NCBI GenBank assembly: GCA_965653225.1
Contig: CBFGZI010000080.1
Span: 1-18,525 of the forward strand
DNA length: 18,525 bases
DNA from: JALZDI01 sp965653225
GTDB taxonomy: Bacteria > Actinomycetota > Actinomycetes > Propionibacteriales > Nocardioidaceae
Direction: 5' to 3'
Shown here: piece after piece, positions 6,005 to 13,994 of the stretch
How the letters are laid out: the number at the start of each line of letters is the position of its first letter
Position numbering within the stretch: the first letter of the stretch is position 1
Position numbers and translations under genes: made by a program
Notes under the pieces: generated by a model
Database searches by the model: none
What the model was told of the DNA's origin: nothing
What the model saw: only the letters and a program-made list of their open reading frames with translations

Positions 6005-7171
6005 TCACTCGACGGGGAGGCCGAGGCCGCGGGCGATCAGCATCCGCTGCACCTCGGAGGTGCCCTCGCCGATCTCGAGCACCTTGGCGTCGCGGTAGAA
6101 CCGCGTCACCGGGTACTCCTCCATGAACCCGTAGCCGCCGAACACCTGCGTCGCGACCCGGGTGGCGGTCACCGCCGACTCGGTGGCGTACAGCTTGGCG
6201 ATCGACGCGGCCTGCTTGAACTCCTTCACCGACCCGCCGCCGTCCTTGACCGCGGCCGCCTTGTACACCAGCATCCGCGCGGCCTCGGCCATCACCGCGA
6301 GGTCGGCGATCTGGAACGCCACCCCCTGCTTGCGCCCGATCGGCACGCCGAACGTCTGCCGCTCACCGGCGTAGGCCAGCGACTGGTCGAGGCAGGCCTG
6401 GATGCAGCCGACGGCCAGCGCGGCGATCGCCACCCGGCCGTCGTCGAGCGTGGCCAGGAACTGGGCGAACCCGCGTCCGCGCGACCCCAGCAGGTGGGAC
6501 TCCGGCACGTGCACGTCCTCGAACGTGAGCCCGTGGGTGTCGGAGGCGTGCCAGCCGAGCTTGTCGTACGCCGGCTCGACGGTGAAGCCGGGCGTGCCAC
6601 TGGGCACGATGATCGTGGAGATCTCCGCCTTGCCGTCCTCGGCCTGCCCTGTCCGCGCGGTCACGGTCACCAGCGAGGTGATGTCGGAGCCGGAGTTGGT
6701 GATGAACTGCTTCGAGCCGTTGACCACCCACTCGCCGTCGCGCAGGTCGGCGCGGGTGCGCGTGGCGCCGGCGTCGGACCCGGAGCCGGGCTCGGTCAGC
6801 CCGAACGCCGCCAGCCGGTCACCGGCGACCAGCTCCGGCAGCCACCGCTGCTTCTGCTCGTCGCTGCCGAAGGTCAGGATCGGGTTGATCCCGAGCCCGA
6901 CGCCGGCCTCCAGCGTGATACCCATCGACTGGTCGACCCGGCCGATCTCCTCGATCGCCACGCACAGGCTGGTGAAGTCGCCGGCCGCGCCGCCGTACTC
7001 CTCCGGAGCGGTGAGCCCGAACAGCCCGAGCTTGCCCATCTTCTGCACCACCTCGACCGGGAAGTGGTGCTGCCGGTCCCACTCGTGCGCGTACGGCGCG
7101 ATCTCGGCCTCGGCGAACTCCCGCACGCTGCGGCGGAACTCCTCGTGCTCGCGGGACAGCTCGAAGCTCAT
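6005..7171 (-). CDS. Acyl-CoA dehydrogenase
   Basis: FAD flavoenzyme that introduces the alpha-beta double bond in acyl-CoA and passes electrons to ETF. 388 residues, full length. Seen: the N-terminal helical domain (1-120), the FAD/substrate signature AFGLTEPGSGSDAG (122-135), the central beta domain to about 225, and the C-terminal helical domain with RQTFGVPIGRKQG (271-283), QVFGGYGFMEEYP (342-354) and the catalytic base E369 in IGEGTSE. That position marks the short/medium/branched-chain type rather than isovaleryl-CoA dehydrogenase, whose base lies elsewhere. ATG 7171 is preceded by GGAAGG with 8 nt spacing. It is divergent from a MerR regulator, with an operator between. Substrate cannot be named; a branched-chain or short acyl-CoA is plausible given the neighbouring propionyl-CoA carboxylase. 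Confidence 0.95.
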   Translation of the reverse strand: MSFELSREHEEFRRSVREFAEAEIAPYAHEWDRQHHFPVEVVQKMGKLGLFGLTAPEEYGGAAGDFTSLCVAIEEIGRVDQSMGITLEAGVGLGINPILTFGSDEQKQRWLPELVAGDRLAAFGLTEPGSGSDAGATRTRADLRDGEWVVNGSKQFITNSGSDITSLVTVTARTGQAEDGKAEISTIIVPSGTPGFTVEPAYDKLGWHASDTHGLTFEDVHVPESHLLGSRGRGFAQFLATLDDGRVAIAALAVGCIQACLDQSLAYAGERQTFGVPIGRKQGVAFQIADLAVMAEAARMLVYKAAAVKDGGGSVKEFKQAASIAKLYATESAVTATRVATQVFGGYGFMEEYPVTRFYRDAKVLEIGEGTSEVQRMLIARGLGLPVE

Positions 7172-7196
7172 GGTGCTGGCCTTCCGGTCGACAGTG

Positions 7197-7220
7197 CCTT
7201 ACGCTTACGTAAACGTAAGG
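7197..7220. promoter_or_regulatory. 24-bp palindromic operator for the MerR/LiuR-like regulator
   Basis: CCTTACG-C-TTACGTAA-A-CGTAAGG is symmetrical except for one base pair (positions 8 and 17 of the site). It lies between the divergent acyl-CoA dehydrogenase and MerR genes. The TTACGTxxACGTAA style resembles sites described for LiuR-type regulators of branched-chain catabolism. It overlaps the dehydrogenase minus-10 box, which fits repression. Confidence 0.75.
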
Positions 7221-7240
7221 CGCGACGACCCGCGCGTCAA
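7212..7240 (-). promoter_or_regulatory. Promoter of the acyl-CoA dehydrogenase gene
   Basis: On the minus strand TTGACG (7240-7235), a 17-base spacer, then TACGTT (7217-7212): a good sigma-70-type match. The minus-10 box sits inside the palindromic operator, so a bound regulator would block polymerase. Confidence 0.6.
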
Positions 7241-7259
7241 GCAGAGTCAGGGAGCCCGT

Positions 7260-7637
7260 ATGCGCACCTGGTCGATCACCGACCTCGCCGAGGAGTTCGG
7301 CGTGACGCTGCGCACGATCCGCTTCTACGAGGACCGCGGCCTGGTCACGCCCGAGCGCCGCGGCACCACCCGGGTGTTCCACCCCCGCGACCGCATCCGG
7401 CTCGCCCTGGTGCTGCGCGGCAAGCGGCTCGGGTTCTCCCTGGACGAGATCGCGACCATCGTCGACATGTACGACGCCGAGCCCGGCGAGGTCGGCCAGC
7501 TGCACTACCTGCTCGAGCAGATCGACGGGCGCCGCAAGGAGCTCGAGCAGCGCCGCAAGGACATCGACGACACGCTGGCCGAGCTGGCCGAGGTCGAGCG
7601 TCGCTGCCATGAGGACCTGAGCCGGCTGAGGACCTGA
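7260..7637 (+). CDS. MerR-family regulator, LiuR-like
   Basis: Probable repressor of the divergent acyl-CoA dehydrogenase gene and of itself. 125 residues. Seen: the N-terminal winged helix SITDLAEEFGVTLRTIRFYEDRGLVTPER (5-33), RVFHPRDRIRLALVLRGKRLGFSLDEI (38-64), and a dimerising coiled coil from about 76 to 120 rich in Leu/Glu/Arg. The RGKRLGFSLDEI block is typical of the LiuR-type branch that senses acyl-CoA intermediates. Metal-sensor cysteines are absent (only C116). ATG 7260 follows GGGAG by 5 nt. The last codons and stop lie in a 17-bp tandem repeat. The family is firm; the LiuR-like role is inferred from the sequence block, operator and neighbour. Confidence 0.9.
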   Translation: MRTWSITDLAEEFGVTLRTIRFYEDRGLVTPERRGTTRVFHPRDRIRLALVLRGKRLGFSLDEIATIVDMYDAEPGEVGQLHYLLEQIDGRRKELEQRRKDIDDTLAELAEVERRCHEDLSRLRT

Positions 7638-7654
7638 GCCGGCTGAGGACCTGA
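7611..7654. repeat. 17-bp tandem repeat across the MerR stop codon
   Basis: GAGGACCTGAGCCGGCT occurs at 7611-7627 and 7628-7644, with a third partial copy GAGGACCTGA at 7645-7654. Because 17 is not a multiple of three, each copy is read in a different frame; the stop at 7635-7637 is in the second copy. It looks like a recent slippage duplication. Confidence 0.9.
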
Positions 7655-7697
7655 CGGGTGCAGGGTCGACGCGACCCCCGACCGTGACCTAACCTCT

Positions 7698-7716
7698 GTG
7701 ACAGAGTTACTGTCAC
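7698..7716. promoter_or_regulatory. Inverted repeat upstream of the MpaB-type oxygenase (candidate operator)
   Basis: GTGACAG (7698-7704) and CTGTCAC (7710-7716) are perfect arms around AGTTA, 17 bp before the ATG and just upstream of the ribosome site. This geometry is common for TetR-family operators. No TetR gene is in the window. Confidence 0.5.
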
Positions 7717-7733
7717 GATCTCGGGAGGCGCGG

Positions 7734-8636
7734 ATGAGCCGCTGGGACGTCGCCACCCGCATCGCCGCTCTCGACGGCGAGCGCGACCACGTCGAGATCT
7801 ACCGGCTGTCCAGCGGCTTCGAGTTCCCCTGGGACTACCGTCGCGCGCTCGAGCTGGCGCTGCTGCGCACGTTCGCCGTCCCCAGCATCGCCGACCTGCT
7901 GGTGGCCACCGGTGAGTTCGCACGTGTCCCCCAGCGCCGGTACGACGACACCGCGATCCTGATGGGCGAGCTGAGCGCCTACGGCTACGACTCCGAGCGG
8001 GGCCGCACCGCCCTGCGCCGCATCAACCGCGCGCACGGCCACTACCGCATCGACAACGACGACATGCTCTACGTGCTGTCGACGTTCGTGGTCGACCCGG
8101 TGCGCTGGATCGACCGCTACGGCTGGCGCCGGCTGCTGCCGCAGGAGCGCGTCGCGGCGTACGCGTTCTACCGCGAGGTCGGACGGCGGATGGGCATCCA
8201 GAACATCCCCGGCAGCTTCGGGGAGCTCGAGCGGCTGAACCGCGAGCACGGGGCCCGGCTGCACGGCGGACCTGCCACGGAGGCCTTGCGCGAGGACGTG
8301 CTGGGGCTCGTGGCCGGCTGGTTCCCGCGGCCGTTGCGCGGCGTGGCCCGCCGACTGCTGCCCGCGTCGTTCGACGACGAGCTCCTCGCCGGCCTCGGGC
8401 TTCCGTCCCCGCCGCGCTGGCAGCGCGCGGCCGCGCGCCGGGTGCTGCGGACCAGGGCGACCGTCGTACGCCGGATGCGCCCGCGCGAGGTCGCGGCGTT
8501 CGACGACGGCTCGGTGCGGTTCCGTGGTTACCCCGGCTACCCCAGCGGGTACGACCTTGCCGAGATCGGCGCACCGGACCCGCCGGTCGGCATCGACTCG
8601 GAACGCCTCGCCCGCGACGTCCGCCGATCGGGCTGA
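7734..8636 (+). CDS. Oxygenase MpaB family protein (DUF2236)
   Basis: 300 residues with the DUF2236/MpaB-type helical fold seen in latex-clearing proteins and in fungal MpaB, haem-linked oxygenases. Recognised blocks: FPWDYRRALELALLRTFAVPS (31-51), TAILMGELSAYGYDS (73-87), the INRAHGHYRIDNDDMLYVLSTFVV region (97-120) with candidate metal-ligand histidines H101/H103, and YAFYREVGRRMGI with PGSFGELERL (143-168). No signal peptide, so probably cytoplasmic. ATG 7734 follows GGGAGG by 5 nt; an in-frame GTG at 7698 would begin inside the inverted repeat and has no ribosome site. It is between the MerR gene and the carboxylase alpha gene, same strand, with a 63-bp gap to the latter. The true substrate is unknown; many actinobacteria carry several uncharacterised copies. 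Confidence 0.8.
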   Translation: MSRWDVATRIAALDGERDHVEIYRLSSGFEFPWDYRRALELALLRTFAVPSIADLLVATGEFARVPQRRYDDTAILMGELSAYGYDSERGRTALRRINRAHGHYRIDNDDMLYVLSTFVVDPVRWIDRYGWRRLLPQERVAAYAFYREVGRRMGIQNIPGSFGELERLNREHGARLHGGPATEALREDVLGLVAGWFPRPLRGVARRLLPASFDDELLAGLGLPSPPRWQRAAARRVLRTRATVVRRMRPREVAAFDDGSVRFRGYPGYPSGYDLAEIGAPDPPVGIDSERLARDVRRSG

Positions 8637-8699
8637 TGTCGAGGGCCGCCGACCGCGATCTAGACTGCCGAGCACCGACTCGACCACAGGAGTGCCTTC

Positions 8700-10469
8700 G
8701 TGCCCAAGCCGCTGCAACGAGTGCTGATCGCCAACAGGGGGGAGATCGCGGTCCGCATCATCCGTGCCTGCAAGGACGCCGGCATCGGGAGTGTGGCGGT
8801 CTACGCGGAGCCCGACCGTGACGCGCTGCACGTACGGCTGGCCGACGAGGCCTACTCGCTCGGCGGATCGACCCCCGGCGACTCCTACCTCTCGATCGAG
8901 AAGATCGTCGACGTGGCCAAGCGCAGCGGGGCCGACAGCGTGCACCCCGGCTACGGCTTCCTGGCCGAGAACGCCGACTTCGCCCAGGCCGTGATCGACG
9001 CCGGACTGGTGTGGATCGGCCCTCCGCCGGCGGCCATCAACTCCCTCGGCGACAAGGTGCAGGCCCGCCACATCGCGCAGAAGGTCGGCGCTCCGCTCGC
9101 ACCCGGCACGCCCGACCCGGTGTCCGGCGCGGACGAGGTCGTGGAGTTCGCGCGTGAGCACGGCCTGCCGATCGCGATCAAGGCCGCCTACGGAGGCGGC
9201 GGCCGCGGGCTGAAGGTGGCGCGCACCGAGGACGAGGTGGAGGAGATGTTCGAGTCCGCCGTCCGCGAGGCGGTCAGCGCCTTCGGCCGCGGGGAGTGCT
9301 TCGTCGAGCGCTACCTCGACAACCCGCGGCACGTCGAGACGCAGTGCCTGGCCGACCAGCACGGCAACGTTGTCGTCGTATCGACGCGTGACTGCTCGCT
9401 GCAGCGGCGCCACCAGAAGCTGGTCGAGGAGGCGCCGGCGCCGTTCCTGTCCGACGAGCAGATGAAGACCCTCTACGACTCCTCCAAGGCGATCCTGAAG
9501 GAAGCGGGCTACACCGGCGCCGGCACGTGTGAGTTCCTGGTCGCACAGGACGGCGCGATCTCGTTCCTCGAGGTCAACACCAGGCTGCAGGTCGAGCACC
9601 CCGTCACCGAGCAGGTCACCGGCATCGACCTGGTGCGCGAGATGTTCCGGGTGGCGGCCGGCGAGGAGCTCGGCTACGACGACCCGAAGATCGAGGGCCA
9701 CTCGATCGAGTTCCGCATCAACGCCGAGGACGCGGGCCGCAACTTCCTGCCCGCACCGGGCACGTTGACCCGCTGGCACGCGCCGTCCGGCCCCGGCGTG
9801 CGCCTCGACGGCGGCTACGACCAGGGCGAGACCGTCCCCGGCTCGTTCGACTCGCTGGTCGCCAAGCTCATCGTCAGCGGTCGCGACCGTGAGCAGGCGC
9901 TGGAGCGGTCGCGCCGCGCGCTCGACGAGTTCGTGGTCGAGGGCATGCCGACCGTCATCCCGTTCCACCGCACCGTGGTCGACGACCCGGCGTTCACCGC
10001 CGCCGACGGGGAGTTCGGCGTCTACACCCGCTGGATCGAGACCGACTTCGTCAACGAGATCGAGCCCTACGCCGGCGAGGGAGCCGAGGACGAGGAGGAG
10101 CAGCCGCGCGAGTCGGTGACCGTCGAGGTCGGCGGACGACGGCTCGAGGTCGTGCTTCCCGCCGGGTTCGGTGCGGCCGCGGCCGCACCCGCTGAGTCAA
10201 AGAAGGCCAAGAAGCGCGGCAACAAGTCACAGTCCGGCGCCGCGGTCAGCGGCGACGCGCTCACCGCGCCCATGCAGGGGACGGTGGTCAAGGTGACCGC
10301 CGAGGAGGGCAGCAAGGTCTCCGAGGGCGACCCGGTCATCGTGATCGAGGCGATGAAGATGGAACAGCCGATCAACGCGCACAAGTCCGGCACCATCAGC
10401 GGGCTGACCGTCGAGGTCGGCGGGAGCCTCACCAACGGCGCGGTGATCTGCGAGATCAAGGACGACTGA
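8700..10469 (+). CDS. accA: Acetyl/propionyl-CoA carboxylase alpha subunit (biotin carboxylase + biotin carrier)
   Basis: Carboxylates its own biotin with ATP and bicarbonate and hands it to PccB. 589 residues. Biotin carboxylase domain about 1-450: RVLIANRGEIAVRI at the start, ATP-grasp glycine loop YGGGGRG (164-170), and EVNTRLQVEH (291-300) with the catalytic glutamate and arginine. A linker with an acidic stretch (about 470-485) and a Lys-rich/Ala stretch (about 500-520) leads to the biotinyl domain with EAMKME; the biotinylated residue is K553. GTG 8700 is preceded by AGGAG with about 7 nt spacing. TAGACT at 8661-8666 may be a minus-10 box for a promoter in the 63-bp gap, though no good minus-35 is visible. 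It probably pairs with PccB and AccE. The partner assignment is from context and from the Streptomyces AccA2-PccB-PccE complex. Confidence 0.96.
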   Translation: MPKPLQRVLIANRGEIAVRIIRACKDAGIGSVAVYAEPDRDALHVRLADEAYSLGGSTPGDSYLSIEKIVDVAKRSGADSVHPGYGFLAENADFAQAVIDAGLVWIGPPPAAINSLGDKVQARHIAQKVGAPLAPGTPDPVSGADEVVEFAREHGLPIAIKAAYGGGGRGLKVARTEDEVEEMFESAVREAVSAFGRGECFVERYLDNPRHVETQCLADQHGNVVVVSTRDCSLQRRHQKLVEEAPAPFLSDEQMKTLYDSSKAILKEAGYTGAGTCEFLVAQDGAISFLEVNTRLQVEHPVTEQVTGIDLVREMFRVAAGEELGYDDPKIEGHSIEFRINAEDAGRNFLPAPGTLTRWHAPSGPGVRLDGGYDQGETVPGSFDSLVAKLIVSGRDREQALERSRRALDEFVVEGMPTVIPFHRTVVDDPAFTAADGEFGVYTRWIETDFVNEIEPYAGEGAEDEEEQPRESVTVEVGGRRLEVVLPAGFGAAAAAPAESKKAKKRGNKSQSGAAVSGDALTAPMQGTVVKVTAEEGSKVSEGDPVIVIEAMKMEQPINAHKSGTISGLTVEVGGSLTNGAVICEIKDD

Positions 10470-10505
10470 CCCACCCTGACCCTCCTCCGAGCCTGAAGGG
10501 CCACG

Positions 10506-13500
10506 ATGTTTTCCAAGGTGCTGGTCGCCAACCGCGGCGAGATCGCCATCCGCGCGTTCCGGGCCGCCTACGAGCTCGGCGCCAAGACCGTCGCCGTCTT
10601 CCCGCACGAGGACCGGGGCTCCGAGCACCGGCTGAAGGCCGACGAGGCCTACGAGATCGGCGAGCGCGGGCACCCCGTCCGCGCCTACCTCGACCCGGAG
10701 CGCATCGTCGCGACCGCGGTCGCCTCCGGCGCCGACGCCGTCTACCCCGGCTACGGGTTCCTGTCGGAGAACCCCGCGCTCGCCGAGGCCTGCGCCGAGA
10801 ACGGCATCACGTTCATCGGCCCCTCCGCCGACGTGCTGCGGCTCACCGGCAACAAGGCCGCGGCCGTCGCCGCCGCCCGCGAGGCCGGTGTGCCCGTACT
10901 CGACAGCGTGGCTCCCAGCGACGACGTCGAGCAGATCGTGTCCGCGGCCGAGGAGATGCACTACCCGGTCTTCGTCAAGGCCGTCGCCGGCGGCGGCGGG
11001 CGCGGGATGCGGCGGGTCGACGACCCCGCTGACCTGCGCGACGCGGTCGAGACCGCGATGCGCGAGGCCGAGGGTGCGTTCGGCGACCCCACCGTGTTCC
11101 TCGAGCAGGCGGTGGTCGACCCACGGCACATCGAGGTGCAGATCCTCGCCGACGCCGAGGGCACCGTGCTGCACCTGTTCGAGCGCGACTGCTCCGTACA
11201 GCGGCGCCACCAGACGGTGGTCGAGATCGCGCCCGCGCCCAACCTCGACCCCGACCTGCGTGAGCGCATCTGCGACGACGCGGTCAGGTTCGCGCACCAG
11301 ATCGGCTACCGCAACGCCGGGACCGTGGAGTTCCTGGTCGACGGCGAGGGCAACCACTTCTTCATCGAGATGAACCCGCGCATCCAGGTCGAGCACACGG
11401 TGACCGAGGAGGTGACCGACGTCGACCTGGTGCGCTCGCAGATGCGCATCGCCTCCGGTGAGACGCTGGCCGACCTCGGCATGAGCCAGGAGGGCATGTA
11501 CGTCCGCGGTGCGGCCCTGCAGTGCCGGATCACCACCGAGGACCCGGCCAACGGGTTCCGCCCCGACACCGGCCGCATCACCACCTACCGCTCCCCCGGC
11601 GGCGCGGGCATCCGGCTCGACGGCGGCACCACCTACACCGGCGCCGAGATCAGCGCGCATTTCGACTCGATGCTGGCCAAGCTGACCTGCCGCGGACGCA
11701 CCTTCGACCTCGCGGTCGGCCGCGCTCGACGCGCGCTGGCGGAGTTCCGCATCCGCGGGGTCTCCACCAACATCCCGTTCCTGCAGGCGCTGCTGGACGA
11801 GCCCGACTTCCGCGCCGGCCGGCTGACCACGTCGTTCATCGACCAGCACCCGCATGTGCTGACCGCGCGCTCCTCGGCCGACCGCGGCACCAAGCTGCTC
11901 ACCTACCTCGCCGACGTCACCGTCAACCGGCCGTACGGCGAGGCGCCGGTGGCCATCGACCCGGCCGATAAGCTTCCTCCGCTCGACCTCCGCCAGCCGC
12001 CGCCCGACGGGTCGCGACAGCTGCTGCTCGCGCAGGGGCCGGAGCAGTTCGCCGCCGAGCTGCGCAAGCAGAAGCGGGTGACCGTCACCGACACGACCTT
12101 CCGCGACGCCCACCAGTCGCTGCTGGCGACGCGGGTGCGCACGGCCGACCTGCTCGCCGTCGCCGGGCACGTCGCCCGGATGACCCCGCAGCTGCTGAGC
12201 GTGGAGGCCTGGGGCGGCGCCACGTACGACGTCGCGCTGCGCTTCCTGGCCGAGAACCCGTGGGACCGGCTGGCCGCCCTGCGCGAGGCCATGCCCAACC
12301 TGTGCATCCAGATGCTGCTGCGCGGCCGCAACACCGTCGGCTACACGCCCTACCCCACCGACGTCACGCGGGCGTTCGTGCAGGAGGCGGCCGAGACGGG
12401 CATCGACATCTTCCGCATCTTCGACGCGCTCAACGATGTCGACCAGATGCGCCCGGCGATCGAGGCGGTGCGCGAGACCAACAGCACCGTGGCCGAGGTC
12501 TGCCTCTGCTACACCGGCGACCTCGCCAGTGCGAACGAGAAGCTCTACACGCTCGACTACTACCTGCGGCTGGCCGAGCGCATCGTCGAGGCCGGCGCGC
12601 ACGTCCTGGCGATCAAGGACATGGCCGGACTGCTGCGTGCACCCGCGGCGGTCACCCTGGTCAAGGCGCTCCGGGAGCGTTTCGACCTGCCGGTGCACCT
12701 GCACACCCACGACACGGCGGGTGGGCAGCTCGCCACGCTGCTGGCGGCGATCGAGGCCGACGTCGACGCGGTCGACGGCGCCAGCGCGTCGCTGGCGGGC
12801 ACCACCAGCCAGCCGTCGCTGTCGGCGCTGGTGGCCGCCACCGACCACGGGCCGCGCGAGACCGGCCTGGACCTGGACGCGCTGTGCGACCTCGAGCCGT
12901 ACTGGGAGGCCGTGCGCCGGATCTACGCGCCGTTCGAGTCCGGCATCCCCGGGCCGACCGGGCGCGTCTACACCCACGAGATCCCCGGCGGGCAGCTGTC
13001 CAACCTGCGTCAGCAGGCGATCGCGCTGGGCCTGGGCGAGAAGTTCGAGCAGATCGAGGACACCTACGCCGCGGCCAACGCCATCCTCGGCAATATCGTC
13101 AAGGTGACTCCCACGAGCAAGGTCGTGGGCGACCTCGCCCTGCACCTCGTCGCCGTCGGCGCCGACCCGGAGGAGTTCGCCTCCGAGCCGAGCAAGTTCG
13201 ACGTGCCCGACTCCGTCATCGGCTTCCTCAGCGGCGAGCTCGGCGACCCGCCGGGCGGCTGGCCGGAGCCGTTCCGGTCCAAGGCGCTGGAGGGACGCAA
13301 GACGCGTCCGCGCACCGAGGAGCTCACCGACGAGCAGAAGCACGGGCTCGCGACCGACCGTCGCGCCACGCTCAACGAGCTGCTGTTCCCGGGGCCGACC
13401 AAGGACTACCTCGAGTTCTGCGAGCGGCACAGCGACCTGTCGGTGCTGCCCACGCGCGACTTCCTCTACGGCCTGCGCTCCGGCGAGGAGCACGTGGTGG

Positions 13501-13889
13501 AGCTGGAGGAGGGCAAGAAGCTGATCTTCGGGCTCGAGGCGGTCAGCGAGCCCGACGAGCGCGGCATCCGCACGGTCATGTGCACCCTCAACGGCCAGCT
13601 GCGCCCGCTCCCGGTGCGCGACAGGTCGGTGTCGGCCGACGTGCCCGCGCAGGAGAAGGCCGACCCCAACCAGCCGGGGCACGTGGCCGCGCCGTTCGAC
13701 GGCGTGGTGACCCCGACGGTCAAGGTGGGCGACAAGGTCGAGTCGGGCGCCACCGTCGCCACCATCGAGGCGATGAAGATGGAGGCCTCGATCACCGCGC
13801 ACGCCGGCGGGACGGTCGAGCGGATGGCCGTCGAGGGCACCGCGCAGCTCGAGGGCGGCGACCTCGTGCTGGTCATCGAGACGGGCTGA
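10506..13889 (+). CDS. pyc: Pyruvate carboxylase
   Basis: Converts pyruvate, ATP and bicarbonate to oxaloacetate, refilling the citric acid cycle. 1127 residues, the normal single-chain length. Biotin carboxylase domain about 1-450: KVLVANRGEIAIR, AGGGGRGMR (161-169), EMNPRIQVEH (288-297). Carboxyltransferase TIM barrel about 525-800: metal ligand D534 in TFRDAHQS, the carbamylated lysine K704 in AIKDMAGLL, and metal histidines H733 and H735 in HLHTHDTAG. The PYC_OADA domain follows, then a biotinyl domain with EAMKME and K1091. ATG 10506 follows GAAGGG with 5 nt spacing. It lies 36 bp after accA and may be co-transcribed, but the carboxylase types differ and it could have its own promoter. 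No defects seen. A BirA substrate. Confidence 0.97.
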   Translation: MFSKVLVANRGEIAIRAFRAAYELGAKTVAVFPHEDRGSEHRLKADEAYEIGERGHPVRAYLDPERIVATAVASGADAVYPGYGFLSENPALAEACAENGITFIGPSADVLRLTGNKAAAVAAAREAGVPVLDSVAPSDDVEQIVSAAEEMHYPVFVKAVAGGGGRGMRRVDDPADLRDAVETAMREAEGAFGDPTVFLEQAVVDPRHIEVQILADAEGTVLHLFERDCSVQRRHQTVVEIAPAPNLDPDLRERICDDAVRFAHQIGYRNAGTVEFLVDGEGNHFFIEMNPRIQVEHTVTEEVTDVDLVRSQMRIASGETLADLGMSQEGMYVRGAALQCRITTEDPANGFRPDTGRITTYRSPGGAGIRLDGGTTYTGAEISAHFDSMLAKLTCRGRTFDLAVGRARRALAEFRIRGVSTNIPFLQALLDEPDFRAGRLTTSFIDQHPHVLTARSSADRGTKLLTYLADVTVNRPYGEAPVAIDPADKLPPLDLRQPPPDGSRQLLLAQGPEQFAAELRKQKRVTVTDTTFRDAHQSLLATRVRTADLLAVAGHVARMTPQLLSVEAWGGATYDVALRFLAENPWDRLAALREAMPNLCIQMLLRGRNTVGYTPYPTDVTRAFVQEAAETGIDIFRIFDALNDVDQMRPAIEAVRETNSTVAEVCLCYTGDLASANEKLYTLDYYLRLAERIVEAGAHVLAIKDMAGLLRAPAAVTLVKALRERFDLPVHLHTHDTAGGQLATLLAAIEADVDAVDGASASLAGTTSQPSLSALVAATDHGPRETGLDLDALCDLEPYWEAVRRIYAPFESGIPGPTGRVYTHEIPGGQLSNLRQQAIALGLGEKFEQIEDTYAAANAILGNIVKVTPTSKVVGDLALHLVAVGADPEEFASEPSKFDVPDSVIGFLSGELGDPPGGWPEPFRSKALEGRKTRPRTEELTDEQKHGLATDRRATLNELLFPGPTKDYLEFCERHSDLSVLPTRDFLYGLRSGEEHVVELEEGKKLIFGLEAVSEPDERGIRTVMCTLNGQLRPLPVRDRSVSADVPAQEKADPNQPGHVAAPFDGVVTPTVKVGDKVESGATVATIEAMKMEASITAHAGGTVERMAVEGTAQLEGGDLVLVIETG

Positions 13890-13912
13890 CCGACCCGTTC
13901 TCGGCCCTGCTC

Positions 13913-13978
13913 CCGTCGACTGGCGCGAAGCGGCTGGCTCAGTGCGGTGCAAAGCAACCGGAACGCGCCACTCGACGG
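13913..13978. terminator. Large stem-loop between convergent pyc and SpoIID-domain genes
   Basis: Arms 13913-13927 and 13964-13978 pair at 14 of 15 positions (mismatch 13920/13971). The 36-base interior contains a second hairpin, 13945-13950 with 13954-13960, with loop AAA and one bulge. Position 24 bases after the pyc stop and 16 before the end of the opposite gene suits a bidirectional terminator. Confidence 0.6.
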
Positions 13979-13994
13979 CCCTGGCTCGGTACAG

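Noticed and set aside
7698..7716. CRP/cAMP-receptor site suggested by GTGA...TCAC
   Set aside because: Distance between half-sites is 15 rather than the 10 of TGTGA-N6-TCACA; I found no proper CRP site in the gaps I read despite the cyclase gene.
7713..9968. Long minus-strand open frame (751 codons) under the MpaB and accA genes
   Set aside because: It is antisense to two clear enzymes and its Arg/His/Val/Asp-rich translation has no recognisable fold; typical of high-GC shadow frames.
10227..13952. Minus-strand open frame of 1241 codons opposite pyruvate carboxylase
   Set aside because: Antisense to an intact pyc with full catalytic motifs; absence of stops is explained by GC-rich third positions.
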